NCBI RefSeq assembly: GCF_039522025.1
Contig: NZ_BAAADB010000004.1
Span: forward strand, 62,001 to 126,000
Direction: 5' to 3'
DNA length: 64,000 nt
DNA from: Deinococcus depolymerans
Lineage (GTDB): Bacteria; Deinococcota; Deinococci; Deinococcales; Deinococcaceae
Below, in pieces: positions 9,430 to 18,174 of the stretch. How positions within the stretch are numbered: position 1 is the first letter of the stretch; the number at the start of each line of letters is the position of its first letter. A model generated the notes under the pieces. The model was not told the origin of the DNA. It saw only the letters and a program-made list of their open reading frames with translations, and did not search any database. The translations under genes were made by a program, and so were the position numbers.

Positions 9430-10212
9430 GTGAGCCACGACCATCTGGAACGCCGCCGACCGCCCAACCGCACCCGCTTCAAACGGCACACCGGAATCTG
9501 CCCCGAAACCTTCGCCGGGATGGAACCCGTTCTAGGCCAGCAAGAACGCTTCAAGAAACAGTCCGGTTGACCCACGGCCCTCAACGCGGGTGGACGGCTC
9601 CTCCTTACCCCACCAATTCTGGCGTGAATACCGCACGTCCGCCCACGAATGCAACATCCGCCAAACCACCGTGCGTTGCGCGGTGGAACGCGTCGAAACC
9701 GCCCTGACCGGGAGCGGAGAGTTCCGACTTCCTGGCTGCAAGAGCCTGAAACGGGACGAGAACGTCTTCCAGATCATCGCCGTGGATGCCGCCGAAACCC
9801 CCTGTGAGCGGCCGACCAGCCAACAACGCCGCTGGTACAGCGGCAAGAAGAAACGACACACCCTGAACACGCCGGTCGTGATCGACGTGTCCACCCGCAT
9901 GATTCTGTGCGTTGCCACCGCCTTCGGGTCCATGCATGACCTCACCCTGTTCCGGCAGTCGGGCGTCCAGATCCATCCAGAGACGGCGCTGATCGGCAAC
10001 GCCGGATACAGGGGCATCTGGCAGCATCATATTCAGTCACGCCGCCCAGGGCCACCAAGAAGGCGCTGTTGACGCTGTTCAGGCGTCAGCAGCACCTGGA
10101 ACTGGCGTCGACCCGCCGGCCGGCCGAGCATGTCATGCGGCGTCTGAACGTGCTGAAGGACGTCTACCGCCACCGTCGCCAGCGTGGCGTGACTTTCGCA
10201 GCGGGGCTACTG
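9430..10212 (+). pseudogene. IS5-family transposase, frameshifted and truncated
   Basis: Three frames together give a DDE transposase. Frame 1 (9430-9570) carries RTRFKRHTGICPETFAGM, the usual IS5 N-terminal part. Frame 2 (about 9575-10050) carries FWREYRTSAHECNI, the first catalytic Asp in IIAVDAAE, QRRWYSGKKKRHTL and LIGNAGYRG. Frame 3 (about 10030-10212) carries the C-terminal AEHVMRRLNVLKDVYRHRR. The second catalytic Asp, normally in a DSGY-type motif, is Asn. With at least two frameshifts and a lost active-site residue it is inactive. The end is cut by a dispersed repeat starting at 10213. Confidence 0.75.
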
Positions 10213-10346
10213 ATACGGATTCCGTTTGTTTCGTTAACAGATCGGAACACCACCGATCTGTTAAGTCCACGTCCGGAACCCGCCCAGCTCCTACTCGCTT
10301 CGCTTGGATTGAATGGCTTACAAAGCCATTCAATCGGAGTCCGTAT
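10213..10346 (+). repeat. SNR-like dispersed repeat, full copy
   Basis: Runs from ATACGGATTCCGTTTGTTTCG to CAATCGGAGTCCGTAT. Both internal hairpins are perfect: AACAGATCGG/CCGATCTGTT and ATTGAATGGCTT/AAGCCATTCAAT. It replaces the last codons of the IS5-type transposase, which suggests insertion into the IS. Confidence 0.85.
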
Positions 10347-10380
10347 GAGCTGTCTGCAGACAGCTCAGTCCGAGTCCATA

Positions 10381-11043
10381 TCAGGGGTTCGTGACCGTGT
10401 ACGCGTACCAGGGGCCATCGTACGTATTCGTGACCCTGGACTGCCCGATCCGGTCGTCGGTGATCGTGCCGTCCGGGCGGGTGGTGAGGGTATGCACGGT
10501 CGTGTTCCAGCCGGGCTGCAGGGTCACGTCGTACGTGACGTCCGGACGCCCAGGGCACTTGACGGCCCCTTTCATGCTGCCGGTTTTCTGGGCGTACCAG
10601 AAGCCGCTTCGTTCGACGGTGGTGGTTCCGTCGGCGTTCTTCCTGACCGCCTGCGGGTACAGGACGCTGGACGTACCGCCGGCCGTATTGAACATCGCAC
10701 GGTCCGTGAACCTCAGTGTCGTGTCCTGAACCGCGAGGCCGCTGATGTCACACCCGCCGTTCTTCCAGGCGGTCGCGTACTCACTCAGCTGACGCATGGT
10801 GACCGAGGTGGCCTGCGCGGCGGTCATGGTGATGTCCACCGTTCCACCTGCTTTCAGGGTGCCGACGACGAGCTTCGTGTTCTGCGTGGTGTACGACAGC
10901 TCGGCGTCCTGTACGGGCTTGTAGTTCTGGGTCGTGCCGGTGGCAGTGAAGGACAGATCGAGGGGATCGGTGGTGACGGACGTGGTGTTGCAGGAAGCGA
11001 TCAGGGCCGGGATGAGCAGGGCGGGCAGCATTCGGGTACGCAT
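10381..11043 (-). CDS. Lipoprotein of unknown function
   Basis: A 220-residue protein starting MRTRMLPALLIPALIASC; the Cys at 18 sits in a lipobox-like LIASC, so export and lipidation are expected. The mature part is Thr/Ser-rich and beta-strand-like, with about two further Cys (GGCDIS and VKCPGRP) that could form a disulfide. No family is recognised. GAGG lies 8 nt before the ATG. The 3' end stops next to a dispersed repeat. Confidence 0.7.
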   Translation of the reverse strand: MRTRMLPALLIPALIASCNTTSVTTDPLDLSFTATGTTQNYKPVQDAELSYTTQNTKLVVGTLKAGGTVDITMTAAQATSVTMRQLSEYATAWKNGGCDISGLAVQDTTLRFTDRAMFNTAGGTSSVLYPQAVRKNADGTTTVERSGFWYAQKTGSMKGAVKCPGRPDVTYDVTLQPGWNTTVHTLTTRPDGTITDDRIGQSRVTNTYDGPWYAYTVTNP

Positions 11044-11108
11044 ACGGGAACCTCAACAGAAGGAGAGAAGGGAAACGTGTTCACAGGTCTGGATGGAGCC
11101 TGATTGTT

Positions 11109-11134
11109 ATAGCAAGTCTTTCTATAGCAAGTCG
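11109..11134 (+). promoter_or_regulatory. Direct repeat TATAGCAAGTC x2, candidate Xre operator
   Basis: Two copies of TATAGCAAGTC lie 15 bp apart (11109-11119 and 11124-11134), 33 bp upstream of the Xre gene and about 65 bp upstream of the divergent lipoprotein. The position suits autoregulation of either gene. Inference only. Confidence 0.4.
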
Positions 11135-11166
11135 CACTATTTCTCACATCGCGCGAGGCTAACTGG

Positions 11167-11403
11167 ATGGACGAGCAGTCGGACACACTGGTCGGGATTG
11201 GCCTGCGAATACGCGCCGTCCGCGAGCAGCGCGGCTGGAACCAGGACGAGTTCGCCCACCGGGCGGGCGTGCACCGCTCGTACGTCACGCAACTCGAGAA
11301 CGGACGCAAGGACTTCCGCATCAGCACGCTCTACCGCCTGGCGGAAGCGCTGGCCATCCCCGTCACGGACCTCCTGACAGGCACTCCGGACGCCGCCCGC
11401 TGA
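11167..11403 (+). CDS. Xre-family HTH regulator
   Basis: A 78-residue protein that is almost entirely one Cro/CI-type helix-turn-helix: LRIRAVREQRGWNQDEFAHR, AGVHRSYVTQLENGRKDF and ISTLYRLAEALAIPVTDLL. It should bind DNA as a dimer. A pair of direct repeats upstream may be its operator. Its last 12 codons and the following ~140 bp recur with about 92% identity at 15301-15482, where they form the 3' end of the DUF4157 gene. Confidence 0.85.
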   Translation: MDEQSDTLVGIGLRIRAVREQRGWNQDEFAHRAGVHRSYVTQLENGRKDFRISTLYRLAEALAIPVTDLLTGTPDAAR

Positions 11404-11546
11404 ACGGAACGCACCGGCCCTGCCCGGGCAGGTCGGCGGGTCAGTTGCGGTTCATGGGGGGTTTCTGCGGCGCGGTATGGCACGTCAGCTCCTGCCACTG
11501 CCGGTGGTGATCCTGCGTGAACCCGCGAGCAGCGAACACGCCCTCA
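11363..11546. repeat. ~180 bp direct repeat, copy A (flanks the repA1 block)
   Basis: Covers the end of xre, a CTGCCCGGGCAG palindrome and the 3' end of a JAB-like gene. Copy B is at 15301-15482 in the same orientation with about 15 mismatches. Recombination between them would release a 3.94 kb circle carrying repA1, its origin and the DUF4157 gene. Confidence 0.8.
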
Positions 11547-11548
11547 TT
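11441..11548 (-). pseudogene. 3' remnant of JAB-like gene
   Basis: The minus strand encodes only the last ~35 residues (EGVFAARGFTQDHH to the terminal MNRN and stop) of the protein complete at 15377-15928. The upstream part is replaced by the 3' end of repA1. Confidence 0.75.
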
Positions 11549-11557
11549 GATTTGGCT

Positions 11558-13084
11558 TCACCCGCCGAGCAGTGCGCCCTGGCCCTTCTGAATGCGCTCC
11601 TCGGCTTCCCGGACCAGTGCCTGCAGGAAGACTTCAGCGCTCCCGCCGTACACGGCTGTCATCAGTTCCCGTTCCACGGTGACCGTGTCCAGAAGCGTGT
11701 CCCGGATCGCCTGATGGATCAGAGCGATCCGGGCTGCGCCGAGCTTCACAACCTGCGCGCCGCATAACAACCGCATACGGGCTATGAGGGCGTCCGCCTG
11801 CTCTTCGGAACTCAGGGACCGCAACTCCACTTCACGGGCGTGGCGGACACTCGCCACGTCCTCCTGAGCAGGCTCCTGTGCGGCTGGAGGCGCTGGCGTG
11901 GCCACGCCAGCAGACCGGGCCACACGGCCCTTTGGAGAGGCAGGCGGCACGAACCCCTCCGGATCGGGAAACCGGGTGCCGTCGTCCTTGAGGACGCTCA
12001 CCACGTACCCGGCGCGGTTCTGAATTCGCCCGGAACCCCGGGCCAGCAGGTATTCCGCTTTCGCGAGGCGGTGGATCAGATCGTCCCGAGCGGTTTCCTG
12101 AACCACTGACTGCGCGACGTTCACACCGACGCCGTGCCGCACGAGGCGGCTGAGCAGGTCCATACCGAAATTGGTGCCATCGCCGAAGCGGTAGACGATC
12201 TCCTGCCGCGCACCGCTTCCCAGGTGCTCCACCACTTCGAGGTACCCGTGTTCCTGCAGTTCGGTGTGAGCTTTTTCCAGGGCCCGGCGAATCCGGCTGG
12301 GCACCAGGTCCTTGAGCTTGCATTCGATACCCCAGTGCACGAGGCGCATCCGCAGGTCCATGGCGATCACCTGCGGATCGGTCGGGTCGTACCGGCGGGC
12401 GTCCAGCAGGCGGTACACGCTGCGGGTCAGGGGCCGCGTGAGTTCTCCGAGGAGCATCGGGTCCAGGGGTTTGAGGTACTTCTCCCGGACGCTCTGGACG
12501 AACGCGCGGTGCAGCCGGATCCGGATGACGCTTCCGCGCCCGAGGGTCTGCTCGGCACTGTCGTACGCGAGATCGTCCACCAGCGAGAAGGTCTGCGTGG
12601 TCCAGCGGCGCTGCGTGTGGGCCCGCCACGCGTTCTGAGCGACGAACTTCGCACTGTTCAGGCGGTGCAGGCTGGCATGCAGCACCTGGTAGTACCGGCC
12701 GCCGACATCCAGTCCCGCGCTCACGAGAATCTGATGCCCGGTCGTGACGATCTCACCGCTTTCGGGGGAACCCTGTTCCAGGAAGATGGTCAGGATACCG
12801 TTCATGATGTCGCCGTCCAGGCCGTGCGGCACACCACCGAACTCACTGGGCGCCACGCAGGAGAGTCTCGCGGGTTGCCCGTCGACGTCGAGGTGGACTT
12901 CCCAGCTGGTGTAATCACTTGGAATGCGTTCCTGTACGCAGATCAGCCCCAGTTGCCCCAGGTTCAGTTCGTCGACGCGGCGTGGGGTCTCGATCGCAGG
13001 GACCCGCACGCCGGACCGGGGCGGGCGTGAACGTTCGACCTGGTGTTTCACGATCTGCCCAGTATAGGCGGCAGAATCTGGCAT
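11558..13084 (-). CDS. repA: Plasmid replication initiator RepA (copy 1)
   Basis: A 508-residue protein of the replication initiator protein A type (RPA, PF10134) known from Deinococcus plasmids. The N-terminal region has RRVDELNLGQLGLICVQ and a HGLDGDIMNGIL strand. The winged-helix centre has GRYYQVLHASLHRL and LTRSVYRLLDARR, followed by the VPSRIRRALEKAHTELQEHG helix. The C-terminal third (about 370-508) is Ala/Glu-rich and probably less structured. It should bind the iterons directly upstream (13205-13635). The ATG at 13084 gives the longest form. A GTG at 13051, 9 nt after TATACT, is an alternative start. Two diverged homologues lie at 18175 and 27717-30458. Confidence 0.8.
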   Translation of the reverse strand: MPDSAAYTGQIVKHQVERSRPPRSGVRVPAIETPRRVDELNLGQLGLICVQERIPSDYTSWEVHLDVDGQPARLSCVAPSEFGGVPHGLDGDIMNGILTIFLEQGSPESGEIVTTGHQILVSAGLDVGGRYYQVLHASLHRLNSAKFVAQNAWRAHTQRRWTTQTFSLVDDLAYDSAEQTLGRGSVIRIRLHRAFVQSVREKYLKPLDPMLLGELTRPLTRSVYRLLDARRYDPTDPQVIAMDLRMRLVHWGIECKLKDLVPSRIRRALEKAHTELQEHGYLEVVEHLGSGARQEIVYRFGDGTNFGMDLLSRLVRHGVGVNVAQSVVQETARDDLIHRLAKAEYLLARGSGRIQNRAGYVVSVLKDDGTRFPDPEGFVPPASPKGRVARSAGVATPAPPAAQEPAQEDVASVRHAREVELRSLSSEEQADALIARMRLLCGAQVVKLGAARIALIHQAIRDTLLDTVTVERELMTAVYGGSAEVFLQALVREAEERIQKGQGALLGG

Positions 13085-13099
13085 TGAGGGGCAGGTGCC

Positions 13100-13640
13100 T
13101 GATTGATGATTTCTCCTGACAGGTAAAGAATTTGATTGATTAAAAGATTGATCATCATCAGAGAAGCCGTCCGATTTACGTCGTGCACGTCATTTTCAGA
13201 TTTTTCCTGGCCGAGATGTCCGAACTAGGGCCGCCAGAACTGACCGAGATGTCCGAACTTTCCTCTTCAAAACTGACCGAGATGTCCGAATACCCTCTCT
13301 GCGACTGACCGAGATGTCCGGACAAAACCAACCCAGATGTCCGACCGGGTCTCCACTCAATTGACCGAGATGTCCGAACAGGCAGGAGAGTAAGTGGCCG
13401 AGATGTCCGAACTTCTTGAGTTCAACATTACCTGGATCAATTCGGACATCTCGGTCAGTTCCCACGCGACACTTCTTTCTGAAAAATTCACGCTGGCAAC
13501 GGGCTGCAACTCCTTGCCGCTTCCACAACTGACCGAGATGTCCGAACTCCCGGGTGGCCGAGATGTCCGAACCTCAAGGCAGATGGTCGGTGCAGGTCTT
13601 CATCCTCTGTTGAATTCGGACATCTCGGCCATTCCTGCAT
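13100..13640. other. Replication origin 1: AT-rich segment and 11 iterons
   Basis: Upstream of repA1 lies an AT-rich stretch (13100-13165) with repeated TGATTGAT/GATTGATCATC-like sequence. It is followed by eleven copies of TGACCGAGATGTCCGAA or close variants between about 13205 and 13635. Nine point one way and two (about 13440 and 13617) point the other way. Spacing is irregular (about 26-90 bp). This is the layout of an iteron-controlled theta origin bound by RepA. No ORF in the stretch looks genuine. Confidence 0.8.
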
Positions 13641-13804
13641 GTGCGCGTTGCCAGCCAGGCGAGAAGCAGGCATGCTCTTGAAGCGACGCAGCGTCCTCCC
13701 CGGCGCCGGCCCAGCAGCGTTCGCTGACAGGTGTTTCACCGAGAAGCTCAGGGGAAGCCCCTAGGTCTGGCTGCTGCCCGGCCGCGGGCAGGTGTAGGCG
13801 TGTA

Positions 13805-13941
13805 ATACGGACTGCCGTTTGTTTCGCCAACAATCCGGAACTTCGCCGGATTGCCGGCTCCACGTCCGGAACCCGTTTCTCTCCTTCTCGCATCCGCTCG
13901 GATTGAACGGGCTTTGCAGCCCATTCAATCGGAGTCCGTAT
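13805..13941 (+). repeat. SNR-like dispersed repeat, full copy
   Basis: Runs ATACGGACTGCCGTTTGTTTCG to CAATCGGAGTCCGTAT with a CAATCCGG/CCGGATTG hairpin and a ATTGAACGGGCT/AGCCCATTCAAT hairpin. Lies between origin 1 and the DUF4157 gene. Confidence 0.85.
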
Positions 13942-14057
13942 AACGTCTGCACGAAGTGCGCGGGGCCCGGGTCGCTGGTGAAGGTCGTGGACGGCAGGCT
14001 TGCGAAGGACCCGATTCAAGACGATGGGGCCGCCATGGTCCCTCATGCTCATTTGCG

Positions 14058-14087
14058 CTGACCTGCCGTCCACCTGCGCGGTACGCT
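14058..14087 (+). promoter_or_regulatory. Promoter CTGACC-18-TACGCT for DUF4157 gene
   Basis: CTGACC (14058-14063) and TACGCT (14082-14087) are separated by 18 bp. The -10 box ends 7 nt before the ATG at 14095, with no Shine-Dalgarno, so a leaderless mRNA is expected. Confidence 0.55.
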
Positions 14088-14094
14088 GCCCGTC

Positions 14095-15339
14095 ATGACC
14101 GAACGGGTCCAGCAGACCAGACGCAAGGCCCCGCTCCCACAGCGGACGCCAGAACAGATGGACGTGCCAGTGGCCATGGAGCCCCTCGCCGTCCAGCGGC
14201 AGGCCCTCACAAGGCACGGCACCCGCCCACAGAGCGCGCAGCGTCACGCGGCCGGGCCGGTCCTGCGGGCCGCCAGCCTGGACAGACAGGAACACGCCCA
14301 CCTCGAACAGGAACGCGGCCACGTCCAGCGGCAGGTAGCAGCGCTCGGTGAAGTGACGACTGTGGGGCCACAGGCGGACCCCCGCCCCGTTCCCGATCGG
14401 CCCACCACGCCCGCCGAGTGGGTGACTGTGATGCGCGCCCGGGCCGAAGAAGTCCACGGGCAATCGCTGGATTCCCGCTGCAGCGCAGCCTTCACCGCGC
14501 TGCAACGGCAGGTGGCACAGACCCTCGCACAGGGCTTCCGCTCAGACCGGGGGGATGCCCAGGCCCGCTACGCCGCGTACGGGGAGCACCTCGCCACTCT
14601 GCAGCGCCATCCAGTCAGTGCCCCAGTCGCCCGCGTGGTACTGGGTCTGATTCCTTCTGCGGAGCGGCTCCCCCTTCGGCGGGCGGTCGACGAGACCCTG
14701 CAGCGCCTCCAGGCGCAGGAGCAGGCTGCCCTGAACTTCGACACCCTGCAGACCCTTCAGCGGCAACTCGCGGAGCTGGACGCGGAAGCCACACAGCCCG
14801 TGCTGGCCCGCATCCAGGCGCGGCGTGGGAGCGGGAACCCGCTTCCGGAAGCCATTCAGCGTCACCTGGAGCAGGGCCTGAACCATGACCTGAGCCGCGT
14901 GCGGATTCACGATGACGCGCAGGCCGACAAGCTCGCCAAGGGCGTGAACGCCATCGCGTTCACGACGGGCACGGACATCTTCTTCCAGGCGGGGAGCTTC
15001 AATCCGAGCACGCAGAGCGGCCTGGAACTCCTGGCGCACGAGGTCACGCACACCGTCCAGCAGAGCCAGGGCCGCGTGGGCACCGGCATCGACCCGGACG
15101 CCGGGCTGGAGAGTGAGGCGCGCAGGATGGGCGCACAACTGGCGAGTGCAGGGCCGATCAGGCAGACGGCCGGCCGACTGAAGCCACTCGTTCCGGCCGT
15201 GAGTCTGCGGGGCTTACAGCGCGCCCCGGGATCGGCCGCCGGTATCGCCAAGTGGCGCAAGAGGCTGGACAGCCTCAACAAGGAACTTGCGTTGGACCTG
15301 ACAGACCTCCTGACCGGCGGTCCGGACGCCGCCCGCTGA
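14095..15339 (+). CDS. DUF4157 putative metallopeptidase-domain protein
   Basis: A 414-residue protein. Residues about 1-230 are Gln/Arg/Ala-rich and helical. Residues about 245-335 form a DUF4157 domain: GNPLPEAIQRHLEQ, DLSRVRIHDD, IAFTTGTDIFFQAG and LLAHEVTHTVQQSQG with the HExxH zinc-peptidase signature at about 315. Such domains are common in extracellular contractile injection system cargo and other secreted bacterial toxins, but no injection-system gene is visible here. The last ~12 residues (TDLLTGGPDAAR) match the tail of the Xre protein at 11403 and come from the direct repeat, so the C-terminus is a recombinational fusion. A leaderless promoter supports the start. Confidence 0.8.
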   Translation: MTERVQQTRRKAPLPQRTPEQMDVPVAMEPLAVQRQALTRHGTRPQSAQRHAAGPVLRAASLDRQEHAHLEQERGHVQRQVAALGEVTTVGPQADPRPVPDRPTTPAEWVTVMRARAEEVHGQSLDSRCSAAFTALQRQVAQTLAQGFRSDRGDAQARYAAYGEHLATLQRHPVSAPVARVVLGLIPSAERLPLRRAVDETLQRLQAQEQAALNFDTLQTLQRQLAELDAEATQPVLARIQARRGSGNPLPEAIQRHLEQGLNHDLSRVRIHDDAQADKLAKGVNAIAFTTGTDIFFQAGSFNPSTQSGLELLAHEVTHTVQQSQGRVGTGIDPDAGLESEARRMGAQLASAGPIRQTAGRLKPLVPAVSLRGLQRAPGSAAGIAKWRKRLDSLNKELALDLTDLLTGGPDAAR

Positions 15340-15482
15340 AAAGAACGCACCGGTCCTGCCCGGGCAGTTCGCCAGATCAGTTGCGGTTCATGGGGGGTTT
15401 CTGCGGCGCGGTGTGGCACATGAGCTCCTGCCAGTGCCGGTGGTGATCCTGCGTGAATCCGCGAGCAGCGAACACGCCCTCG
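15301..15482. repeat. ~180 bp direct repeat, copy B
   Basis: About 92% identical to copy A at 11363-11546. Here it spans the fused 3' end of the DUF4157 gene, the CTGCCCGGGCAG palindrome between convergent genes and the 3' end of the complete JAB-like gene. Confidence 0.8.
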
Positions 15483-15928
15483 TCCCACCCGACCGTGAGC
15501 AGCACATGCTGGGCGTCCACCAACCCATGCGCGGCCATCAGATCCACCCATCCGAGATCCGCCTGGAGTTCCCCGAGTTCGCTGCTGGGGTACGCCAGCC
15601 AGCTGCCGGTCCAGTCGACGTGCGGGCCGTGTACGGCCGACACGCAGTCACTCCACCCGAGCGCGTACCGCTCGTCGGGCTGCAGGAGCGCCTGCACGGG
15701 ATCCGCATGCCAGTGCGGGTACAGCGGCGGCGTCGCGAGGTGAACGTGCAGGGTGTCTCCAGTCTGCTCACCGAACAGGAGCCCTGAACGCAGGCGACCA
15801 GGAACGTACAACTGCTCATGCAGGGTGCGGAGGGACCCGCTGGTGAACGTCACTTGAGCGAGAGGCAGGTGGTCGCCAGTGGAACGGGTGTCAGGCGGAT
15901 GCCCGAGAAAACGTCGATGTGCGCGCAT
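15377..15928 (-). CDS. JAB/MPN-like domain protein, catalytic His apparently lost
   Basis: A 183-residue protein starting at ATG 15928 behind a strong AAGGAG. The run LRSGLLFGEQTGDTLHVHLA, then DWTGSWLAYPSSELGELQADLGWVDLM, follows the order of bacterial JAB/JAMM proteins (G-L-L-x-G, then GxWHxHP...S..D). The two His of the HxHP motif read as LAYP here, so deubiquitinase-like catalysis is doubtful. This assignment is tentative. Upstream at 15957-15985 the pair GACCACAGGCCTGA/GACCACAGGCTTGA could be an operator. A 35-residue 3' remnant of the same gene is at 11441. Confidence 0.4.
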   Translation of the reverse strand: MRAHRRFLGHPPDTRSTGDHLPLAQVTFTSGSLRTLHEQLYVPGRLRSGLLFGEQTGDTLHVHLATPPLYPHWHADPVQALLQPDERYALGWSDCVSAVHGPHVDWTGSWLAYPSSELGELQADLGWVDLMAAHGLVDAQHVLLTVGWDEGVFAARGFTQDHHRHWQELMCHTAPQKPPMNRN

Positions 15929-16047
15929 ATATAACTCCTTGTCGTGTGGGTCGTAGTGACCACAGGCCTGACCACAGGCTTGACGCAAGCCCCTGGATTC
16001 ATCCATGTGCGCCATCTAACGGCGCGATTTGATTACTTCTTCAGGAG

Positions 16048-16694
<647 letters not shown>

Positions 16695-16756
16695 GGGGTC
16701 AGTCAGGCGGCGGCCCCACAGGGGCCGCCATGCTGTTCATGGCGGAATGCATGCAG

Positions 16757-16762
16757 TAGAAT
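16757..16762 (+). promoter_or_regulatory. -10 box TAGAAT of tnpB
   Basis: TAGAAT ends 6 nt before the ATG at 16769 and no ribosome site is present, so tnpB is probably leaderless. Confidence 0.45.
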
Positions 16763-16768
16763 ACGTCC

Positions 16769-18112
16769 ATGGCAATAGGAAAACGGGGACGGGCAGTGCG
16801 GACCTACTTCGTCCGCAAGCTCACGTTGCCCAGCATCCTGAAACCTCGCCTGGACGAACTGAGCGCCGCCAGCGGCGCCCTCTACTCCCAGGTGCTCACC
16901 ACCTTCTGGCGCACCCTGCGCCGCTCCGCCGGGAAACGCAAGGATCACCGCCGTCAGGCGGTGTTCCTCTCCAGCGGCACCTTGCAGAAACTCTTTCCCA
17001 AAGACCCGGCTGGTCTACTGCACTCCCACTCCTGCGACGCGGTCGTGGACGCCTTCATCGCCAGCATGGACTCCGCCCGGACCCGCAAGAAGACCGACCC
17101 GAAGGCTCGCTTCCCCAGACGACGCAAACGGTTCTTCAAAGTCACCTTCAAAAGCAGCGCCATCCGTGTGCGGAACGGACAGTTGATCCTCTCCACCGGA
17201 GACCGTGCACATCCGCTGGTCATTCCGTGGGCTTTTGATCTCCCCGTGAACGTGGAGATTGGCTGGAGAGCGTGTGGTGGGTACGAACTGCGGGCCATGT
17301 ACGTCGATACCCGCCCGGTGCAGACCCCACTGGGGGATAGTGTGGCCGGCATCGACATCGGGGAGGCGCGGATCGCAGCCGTGTATGACGGGCAGGGCGT
17401 GCACCTGCACTCCGGGCGCCTCATCCGCGCGCGGAACCACTACGCGAACAAGCATCAAGCGAAGCTTGATGCCCGCATCGCCCGTAAGAAGAACGGCCGT
17501 CCACCGGGGCAGCGATCCTCAAAGCGGCTCCGTCGCCTCCAGCGGGCCCGGCGCACCCTCCGGGACCGCATCAAACGTCAGAACCGGGATCAACTCCGCA
17601 AGCAGGCCAGACAGGTTGTCTCCACCCTCCACGAGAGCCGGGTGCAGACGATCGCCGTGGGTGACCTCGGCGATATTCGAAACCGCATCGATTATGGGCC
17701 CAGGGCGAACCAGAAACTCCACGCCTGGATGTTCGGTCAGTTCCTGACCGAACTGAAAGCACAGGGGCGGAAGTTCGGACTGCAGGTCGTCGTCATCGAT
17801 GAAGCGTTCACCTCGCAGACGTGCCCATGGACGGGACAGCGGCGTAAACCACGCGGGCGACACTTCGTGTCGCCCTGTGGGCAGCACCGCATGGATCGGG
17901 ATGGGGTCGGCGCGGTGAATATCAGAGCGAAGTATCTGGAGATCCAGGCGGGCAAGGGAACAGCCTATGGGCGAACCCCCTCGCTGCCCTGGACTCCCGT
18001 ACTGGTCGGTATGGCACCGACCACCTGGGGACAGCGCTTTCGTCCCCAGGTGTCACACGCGCAGTCCAGGCGTGGAGCCGTCTACAAGACGGCAAGAATC
18101 CCCGGCCTTTAG
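16769..18112 (+). CDS. tnpB: TnpB RNA-guided endonuclease
   Basis: A 447-residue TnpB. RuvC-I is at about 195 (AGIDIGEARIAAVYDG), the RuvC-II region is QTIAVGDLGDI (about 292) and RuvC-III is MDRDGVGAVNI (about 377). The zinc-ribbon region is atypical: TSQTCPWTGQRR then SPCGQH in place of two CxxC pairs. The RuvC-II acidic residue reads as Asp rather than the usual Glu, so nuclease activity should be tested rather than assumed. Family proteins use the omega RNA from the element's right end to cut DNA matching the flanking guide next to a TAM. The C-terminal tail (about 390-447) overlaps the omega RNA. Confidence 0.85.
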   Translation: MAIGKRGRAVRTYFVRKLTLPSILKPRLDELSAASGALYSQVLTTFWRTLRRSAGKRKDHRRQAVFLSSGTLQKLFPKDPAGLLHSHSCDAVVDAFIASMDSARTRKKTDPKARFPRRRKRFFKVTFKSSAIRVRNGQLILSTGDRAHPLVIPWAFDLPVNVEIGWRACGGYELRAMYVDTRPVQTPLGDSVAGIDIGEARIAAVYDGQGVHLHSGRLIRARNHYANKHQAKLDARIARKKNGRPPGQRSSKRLRRLQRARRTLRDRIKRQNRDQLRKQARQVVSTLHESRVQTIAVGDLGDIRNRIDYGPRANQKLHAWMFGQFLTELKAQGRKFGLQVVVIDEAFTSQTCPWTGQRRKPRGRHFVSPCGQHRMDRDGVGAVNIRAKYLEIQAGKGTAYGRTPSLPWTPVLVGMAPTTWGQRFRPQVSHAQSRRGAVYKTARIPGL

Positions 18113-18148
18113 GCCTGGGGAGTGTCAAGATGAGTTGTGGGGTTACGA
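18000..18148 (+). ncRNA. Omega RNA (reRNA) of the 16.8 kb tnpB element
   Basis: The 3' end of tnpB and the right end carry the expected guide-RNA scaffold: a hairpin GAATCCCCGGCC-TTTA-GGCCTGGGG followed by AGTGTCAA. Sequence from 18129 (GATGAGTTGTGGGGTTACGA) would be the guide, here the 3' flank of repA2. The 5' limit is a guess. Confidence 0.5.
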
Positions 18149-18174
18149 CTGCCCGGGTGCGCCGATCTTTCTGT

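Larger units (their letters stand above)
16695..18128 (+). mobile_element. IS200/IS605-type tnpB element (no tnpA)
   Basis: The proposed left end follows a TTAC at 16691-16694. A 9 bp hairpin with ACA loop lies at 16709-16729, 14 bp inside. The right end carries the CCCCGGCC-TTTA-GGCCTGGGG hairpin and ends AGTGTCAA at 18128. TTAC on the left and TCAA on the right are the cleavage sites known for IS608-like elements. There is no tnpA, so movement would need a transposase in trans. Confidence 0.65.

Noticed and set aside
13200..13640. CRISPR array
   Set aside because: Repeats are 16-18 bp, irregularly spaced and in both orientations next to a replication initiator; they are iterons.
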